DNA of 64,000 bases, taken from the NCBI GenBank assembly GCA_001599595.1, contig BCHH01000010.1, positions 1,299,392 through 1,363,391 on the forward strand, in the 5' to 3' direction. Position 1 is the stretch's first letter, and every line of letters begins with the position of its first letter. Below, one piece after another: positions 58,231 through 64,000 of the stretch. The DNA is from Beverwykella pulmonaria (taxonomy: Eukaryota; Ascomycota; Dothideomycetes; Pleosporales; Melanommataceae). Made by a program: the position numbers and the translations under genes. A model generated the notes under the pieces. It was not told the DNA's origin. It made no database searches and was given only the letters and a program-made list of their open reading frames with translations.

Positions 58231-61200
58231 TTATTTCTCGACCCAGTCAAGCCTCCCCAGCTGCTCTGGTCCAGTGCCTGCAAAATTCATGTGCATGAGT
58301 GCGTCCTGGGCCCACTCCTCCTCGTCACCAGAATGCGCGTTTGCGACTCTCAGGCCCCCACCACTGGGCTGCTCGGAATAGTGGTAATGCTGCTGTGAGG
58401 GCAAGGACCACCGGTCGCCCGCCTGAGGAGTCGGCTGGTCATCGTTAAAATTAAACTGTCCACCGTTGTTATCGTCGTGTGGCGCGATTAAGAACGGCTT
58501 ATTGCCATAATGAGGATCTGGTGGTCCTACATCGTCTGGATTGACTCCAGGCTGTAGTACCGCGGGCAGAGGTGACGTGACAAGTCCAGAGGCTCCGTAT
58601 TGCTGGTGGTTGTCTTGTGTTTCATCGACAAAACCACTCTGTCTTTCCCTAGAGGGGTAGTAGTTCATCACCCCATCGTCGTCCCTACTGTTGCCCAGCT
58701 CTGGGAGAAATTCCTTTCGTGACTCTGTCGGCGTGTTATCGCTTTCATCTCTATGATACGTATGACTCAAGTTGGTGGTTGTCGCTGCCAATTCTGGTAT
58801 TGATTCCGGGTAGGACTGCACGGGCATCTCGGCCACACCTGCTGGTGGTGCAAAGTTCGCTTGCGACTGGCCTGGCAGCTCTTGAGCACCACCCGTTTGC
58901 AGCTGCAAGTTCTGCATCTGGGCATTCATGCCATGCATGCTACTGCCTTGGAGACTCCCTCGAAGGCTTCCAGCCATCATGCTATTTCTGAACGTGCCAG
59001 TCCGGCCCTGCATCATTCCAGGTTCTTCGGTGATTTGGTTATCTTCACCGTTTGGATCGCGAATGCTGTATTGAGCGATGGTGCGCATCTTTCGCGTCAC
59101 CCATCCCGCCAGTATCTTGCCCCGCTGTTTCTCACCTAGGCGGGACCGGTGGAAATCACCTTTGATAACGAAAGCCACTATATCGATAACGAGCTGATGT
59201 TCGTTTAGGATTGCATTGACAATGACAGGGACCATGGCTGCCAGGAAATTTCTCCGGAATATTTCGACAACCACAACGACCAAGCCGCCCGCTTGGAAAA
59301 CGGCGCTATCGCGTAGACGTTAGCAATCTCGTTTAAGGAATACGACGGGAAAATTTATGCAAGGGGTCACTGGTACGTACCAGCCACCGGGTAAGATGTT
59401 TCGATGACATCGTTCCACGGAGGATTCGATATCCATTGAGAAATGGTTCAGGCCGTTGACCTCAAAGGTATCGCCAATGCTGCCAAGAACAAATAGTACC
59501 TGCATGTCAACCGGAGCACCACCCGGCCCAATTGGGCGGGTGACATTGTGCAAGAACCCCAAGTCGCCCGTACGAACGTAGCGTACGTTAGGATCCCCAT
59601 CTACAGTCCTGCCATTGAATCTCTCAGCATCGAGGGGTTCTTTTGATCCATAAAAACAATGTGCGTTAGCTTCTGATTGAACCCATATTTCGCCATATTC
59701 GCCAACAAGACAGAGCTGGTTGGTTTCTGGGTTGACGATGGCGATTTGTGTGCTCACTGGCACCATTCCAGAGTCTTGCACAAGGAGCGCATGGGGCTCC
59801 GTATCGGGGTCAACAGGCATGATCAAGCCACGTCGCAGGGCATTTATGTCGAGGTGCAGCTCTATTGGCTCGATGCACATATAGGACCTCGACGCTACCA
59901 TTGGGTTCAACACGTGCGAGTAGACTGTGTTGATCGCAGTCCTGTCGAGACTTGCCGGAGCAAAATGAAGGCGCACTCTTGAATCTGTTGATAGGGGTGA
60001 GTATGAAAAGTGTGCATTCGGAGTAATTACACTTACAGACGTCGACTCGCGGGCGACCGTCGGTGGCGATCATAAGATTTTTGAGTTCGTGCATCGGCAT
60101 AGCCTTTCCAGCTCCATGCGCCATGGCGTGGTCGAGCATTTGACTGGTAGCATATGCGTCCTTGATTTTGTATCTTGATAGGGTCTGGAACAGTATGTTA
60201 GGGTTCTGGGCAAAATCTACTGGCGATACAAGGTAGGTTGGCGCTGCAAGGAAGATGCCCATTAAGCAAGTGTGGACAAAACCCAGCCCAATCGTGCTCC
60301 GAACACACCCAAGAACCGGTCGCGTGCTAGTCATTTGACACGTCTCCTTCTGAACTTTACACAAAGCCATGATGGTGTTGTGGCCCACCTGAACGGCAAT
60401 GCGCCTTTGGTCCGGCGTCCAAAAGGTCCAAATCAGCACCGGATAACCAGGCTGAACCCAGGCCGGCCGCATCGTTAAGCCATGCTCTCTGCAACCAGTC
60501 GATTGCTTTGGTGGCTTTGTTGTGTTGTATGTGTTCGGCATGTTGACTTTTAGAATTACTGCAGACTGCTTTAGGTGCTGCGAGACCTGCTTTAGCTTGA
60601 GTACATGATCAACGTCTGAATTGACTAGAATAGCCTTCACTCGGAAATCAGAGATGATGTGAAGCAGCGCAGGGGCGTCCTCGTTCAACCGGTTCTGGTC
60701 AATGGGTGCCATGGGAATCGCTACGGCACCCAGACAGAAGCAGGCATGGACCGCGAAGACAAACTCTTCTGAATGTGTGTACATTAGCAGAAGTTTGTCA
60801 CCAGCCTGGACCTTGACCTTGTTTTTCAGGTACATGGCAACAGCGGCAACCTTGAGGTCGAACTTCTTCCAGTTGACGCCCTTGCCTTCTTTGCCTCTGC
60901 CATCGATTGTGCAGTAGGCAAGCTCTTCAGATTGCCGCGATACACGCCACTGCATGAGGTCGTGAATGTTCGAGAACTGGTTGAGGGGTGTTGAAGTCCG
61001 GTCGTCGATCACGACCTCCCGATGGTCCACGCCAGAATACTGTTTATCCTGCATAATCAGGTAATTTTGTCGCGCCATAGAGGCTACCGGAGACCAAATT
61101 CCCCCGGCGGGATCATCGCCCAGGGCTAGATTCTGGACCGCGCTCTCTACTCCAAACTTGACGTGGACACACGAGAGACAGCCATTGTCAAACTCCTTTC

Positions 61201-64000
61201 GACAAAGCATGTTCCCTATTTCCCGTCTGCCGTTCTTGACGACACGTGGTAGTGTGTTCGGGGCTGTAATCATCACGCAGTATACCCGTAGATGGTGTTC
61301 CTGATACAAGACCTCTATGACCCGTTCAGATAAGGAGTCAAGGAACTGAATATCTAGTTGTTGTGGCGGTCCGCCAGGATTCGTCGGAGTAGTCGATGCA
61401 GATTGTGTCTCGATTAAAATAATGGGGAGGTATTCACCGTTGACGTGAGCGTCAAAAGCAGAGCTAGACTATATCAGCTTCGGATCTTCCAACAATTGAT
61501 GGCGGGACTCACCAGTCGAAGACTTTGGGTACTGTCTTCATGATGCTAACGACAAGGTGCTGGACAAAGAAGTATCGATGTTCCGCTTCGAATACGCCAT
61601 GCTCTACCCATTCCACTCGTTGCCGGATTCGGTCCTCATAAAGACCCAGCACAAATATCTTGCCCTCGACGATGAAGCCAAGAAGGCCAGTCCGGAGGAA
61701 TTCTAACTCGAGTAACTGGGGTGTTGGGCTCCCCTCCACAAATCGGTATGGACGGGCATGGAAGATGGACTCGGTGTGCTTTTGGAGCTGCCAAAAACCC
61801 CCAGAGAGTGATGGTGAGTCAACCCATATTTCACCAATAGAGTATGGGGAGCAGAGAAGGTTTGTTTCTGGGTCGACCACTGCCAGCGTCGCATCGGGCA
61901 GTGGGTACCCAAAAGCGCCGACTCGCATGGTTCCTGGTTCATTCGCACGCTTCCTTGCCTCTTCTCCCATAGCAACTACCACCACTTCGTTCATTTTCAG
62001 GGCCTCTTTGTCCAAAAGCACCTCGGTGAGCTGATTGCGGCTCTTCTTTTGGTCAATTTTCTTGGTCGTACCACCGCCAATGAGACTCGTGTAGCCATTG
62101 ACGACGCTCGGGTCCTCGGTCTTCTCCTCTTCATCAGATTCTTCTTCTTCCATGCTCAATGGACAACCCATGCGCTCTTCGCCACCTAACCAGTCTCTTA
62201 CCGAAATGATCATGCCACCATGTTCAGGCAAGCACAGCATAGGTGCAATTACATCTTGGGCTCTGGGATTTCTCATGGGCCGCAGCCATCGATCGCCCAG
62301 GATCTCATGGAACTCGCAATCAACTGTCAGCGTGTCAATGAAGCAAATTTTGACCGATGCGAAACTCGGCTCTGCGTTCTTCTTGAAGTTTCGCGTGGCC
62401 ATGGGATCTTGCTGGTAGTTGTACGCAGCACGCTTCAGGCCGGGATAGTCTGCAACCATGATAGTCGCCTTATACTTGGATAAGAGGTGGGCATAGAGAC
62501 CAGGAGTCTCGACGGTTTTCGACTCGATCCACACGGTAGTATGTCCGCCATACACAGCATACAGTACTCCAAGAATCATACCAGCACTTTCACGAGGGTC
62601 GAGGTAGCTCAAGATCACCTCGGTGGGGGAAGTTTTGGGAGGGCTCGCGATAAAGTTTCCGTTCCTGTCGCGCAGACCAGCGCTGAAGGTGTCGGAACTC
62701 GACCCTCCCGTAGGGATGGTGGAGATGCCCGCACTGATGCAAGCCATTTGGTGCATGATGGTTCTGTGACTGAGGACAACGCCACGCAAGTCGCCTGTTG
62801 GTGCTCGAGAAAACTCGATATAAGCGACTTCAGGGACCTGCAAGGGCGGCGTGTCGTCGTGTTTCTTTGGATGGTAGCTCCCAAACTCGTTTGTTTTCCA
62901 CCACTCGACGCCGCTGGGCCATTTCAAGCGGTTCTGGCTGATGTCACGATGAAAGGCCTTGAGGTTGTTGTCGGTGGTCAGGGCGAGATGCGCTTGGGTG
63001 GTAGTCAAAAGAAGAATGAGTTTCTGGTAGTCGTCGACGCTATTGATCGGAACGGCCACAACGCCAGCAATAAAGCAACCCAGTAATGCAACAACAAATT
63101 CGATGATTTCCGTATCCCGGTACACCAACGCTACGCGATCGCCGCGATAAAGGCTGCTCTTGTCACGAATGACTTTGGCCACCTTCTCGGCCCGGCTGCA
63201 CACCTTTTCCCACGCTATCGACGCCGTCTCCTTCCCCTTCGGATCCAGCACCCAGAACGCAGGTTGTCGAGGTTGCACACGACCTCGATGGCGCAGCACG
63301 GCTCCAATGTTGTCGAATTTGGACATGAGGGTGCTTGGGTTGTGCGGGTCGTAGACGTTGAAGGGTAGGTCGCGCGGCTCTAGAGGAAGCTGGGATTCGA
63401 TGAATGCGCCCGCGGGGAGATCGCTCTGGGACATCATGGGAGGGGCAATGGCGACGGTGGGGGAGAATGCGTCGCCGGTCGAGTATCGGTTCGGGCCGCC
63501 ATATGCATCGCCATTGTCCTGCATTTGCTGGCCCGTGAAGTCGGAGAAGTATCCCTGGTGGGCTTCGAGCATGGTGCTCTGCCGGCTCATTTCTATCTCC
63601 CCCGGCGATCCGTATGTGGGCGCGTCGTAGCCCTGCTGCGTCTCCGGATTGAATGCAAAGTTAGAGCCCACCATGGTGCCATCTCGCGAGTACCCGTGCT
63701 CGGGAGTCTGCGGTCGCGGAAGGACGGTCTCGCTGCCGAGGGAGGGGTTGCGCTGGAGCGAGTTGGTCCGGATGCCCAGCTGCTTCTCTTGAAAGCGGCC
63801 AACCTGGCTCGGGGGGTAGGCCATGTACTCGACGTTCCTCGCGCTGTTCGAATTGGACGCGCCATAGGGCGAGTCGGGGCGAGGGAGGTCGAGGGACGGC
63901 GCGTTCGCGCGAGAGAGGGCGGCGAGCGATGCGGAGCGGGACCCCGAGTCGTCGCTGTCGGCGACGCGGTGGATGCGAAGCTGCGTCTGCAGCTGGTTGG
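58231..64000 (-). CDS. CPS1: CPS1 / DIP2-like double adenylate-forming protein (5' end cut by window edge)
   Basis: Large fungal protein related to Cochliobolus CPS1 and animal DIP2, with two AMP-binding (acyl-CoA-ligase-like) domains. DIP2 proteins act on fatty acids/diacylglycerol; CPS1 was described as a virulence-related gene. Visible exons: window edge-61513, 61463-60037, 59984-59381 and 59305-58231, about 1863 codons; the N-terminus is missing. The start is disordered (LDLPRPDSPYGASNSNS). Domain 1 runs from about 63300 and includes AFWVLDPKGKETASIAWEKV, GDRVALVYRDTEIIEF and AYIEFSRAPTGDLRGVVLSH, with RTGLLGF where active ligases have TGD. Domain 2 includes GDKLLLMYTHSEEFVFAVHA, GEIWVQSEANAHCFYG and an intact YVRTGDLGF. 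The C-terminal 250 residues, after RTIAQYSIRDPN, are a polar Gln/Asn/Pro-rich tail. The first domain looks altered at its ATP loop, as often in this family. Confidence 0.92.

Noticed and set aside
1..64000. CRISPR arrays, operons, bacterial promoters or ribosome-binding sites
   Set aside because: The sequence is eukaryotic with spliceosomal introns; no regularly spaced repeat array was seen.

Overview
The window is nuclear DNA from a filamentous ascomycete (Pezizomycotina, most likely Dothideomycetes). Evidence: genes carry short introns of about 45-70 bp with GTAAGT/GTATGT-type donors and CTAAC/CTGAC-like branch points. The gene set is fungal, including a Zn(II)2Cys6 regulator, a Dal5-type permease, a fungal tyrosinase and a CPS1/DIP2-type protein. 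There are no operons and intergenic spaces are long. I rebuilt the spliced models by hand from splice signals, reading-frame continuity and recognised family sequence. I could not run any database search.

Left part (1-29 kb) is mostly conserved housekeeping: a Mis12/Mtw1 kinetochore subunit (C-terminus cut by the left edge), a LAMMER-family kinase, a class III PLP aminotransferase, SRP19/Sec65, a tyrosinase, the 25S rRNA m5C methyltransferase Rcm1/NSUN5, a small Gly/Pro-rich protein, the WD-repeat protein WRAP73/Wdr8, a very Gln-rich fungal protein, a secreted-route cytochrome b561 protein, and a short conserved protein at 28.7 kb.

Middle part (29-49 kb) is gene-poor and looks accessory. It holds an ankyrin-repeat gene diverging from a gene for a 1077-residue secreted multi-module protein, with a 102-bp tandem repeat between them. 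Next come an AT-rich stretch with a likely decayed LTR, a bicovalent-flavin BBE-type oxidase, a Zn(II)2Cys6 regulator, a clearly broken aldo/keto reductase, a short-chain dehydrogenase and a small membrane protein that appears interrupted by a stop codon. The oxidase, regulator, SDR, dead AKR and the permease that follows could be the remains of a small metabolic cluster. That grouping is inference from proximity only.

Right part (49-64 kb) holds a Dal5-family MFS permease, mitochondrial succinyl-CoA:3-ketoacid CoA-transferase, a ferric-reductase/NADPH-oxidase-type flavocytochrome, and the large CPS1/DIP2-like double adenylate-forming protein, whose N-terminus runs off the right edge.

The best candidate for something undescribed is the 33.4-36.9 kb secreted protein. 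It has four Lys-Arg sites resembling Kex2 cleavage sites, two Cys-rich modules, and a central module whose GCT...H-W-E segment has a Cys/His spacing reminiscent of CNF/CheD-type deamidases. No RNA genes or CRISPR arrays could be supported.
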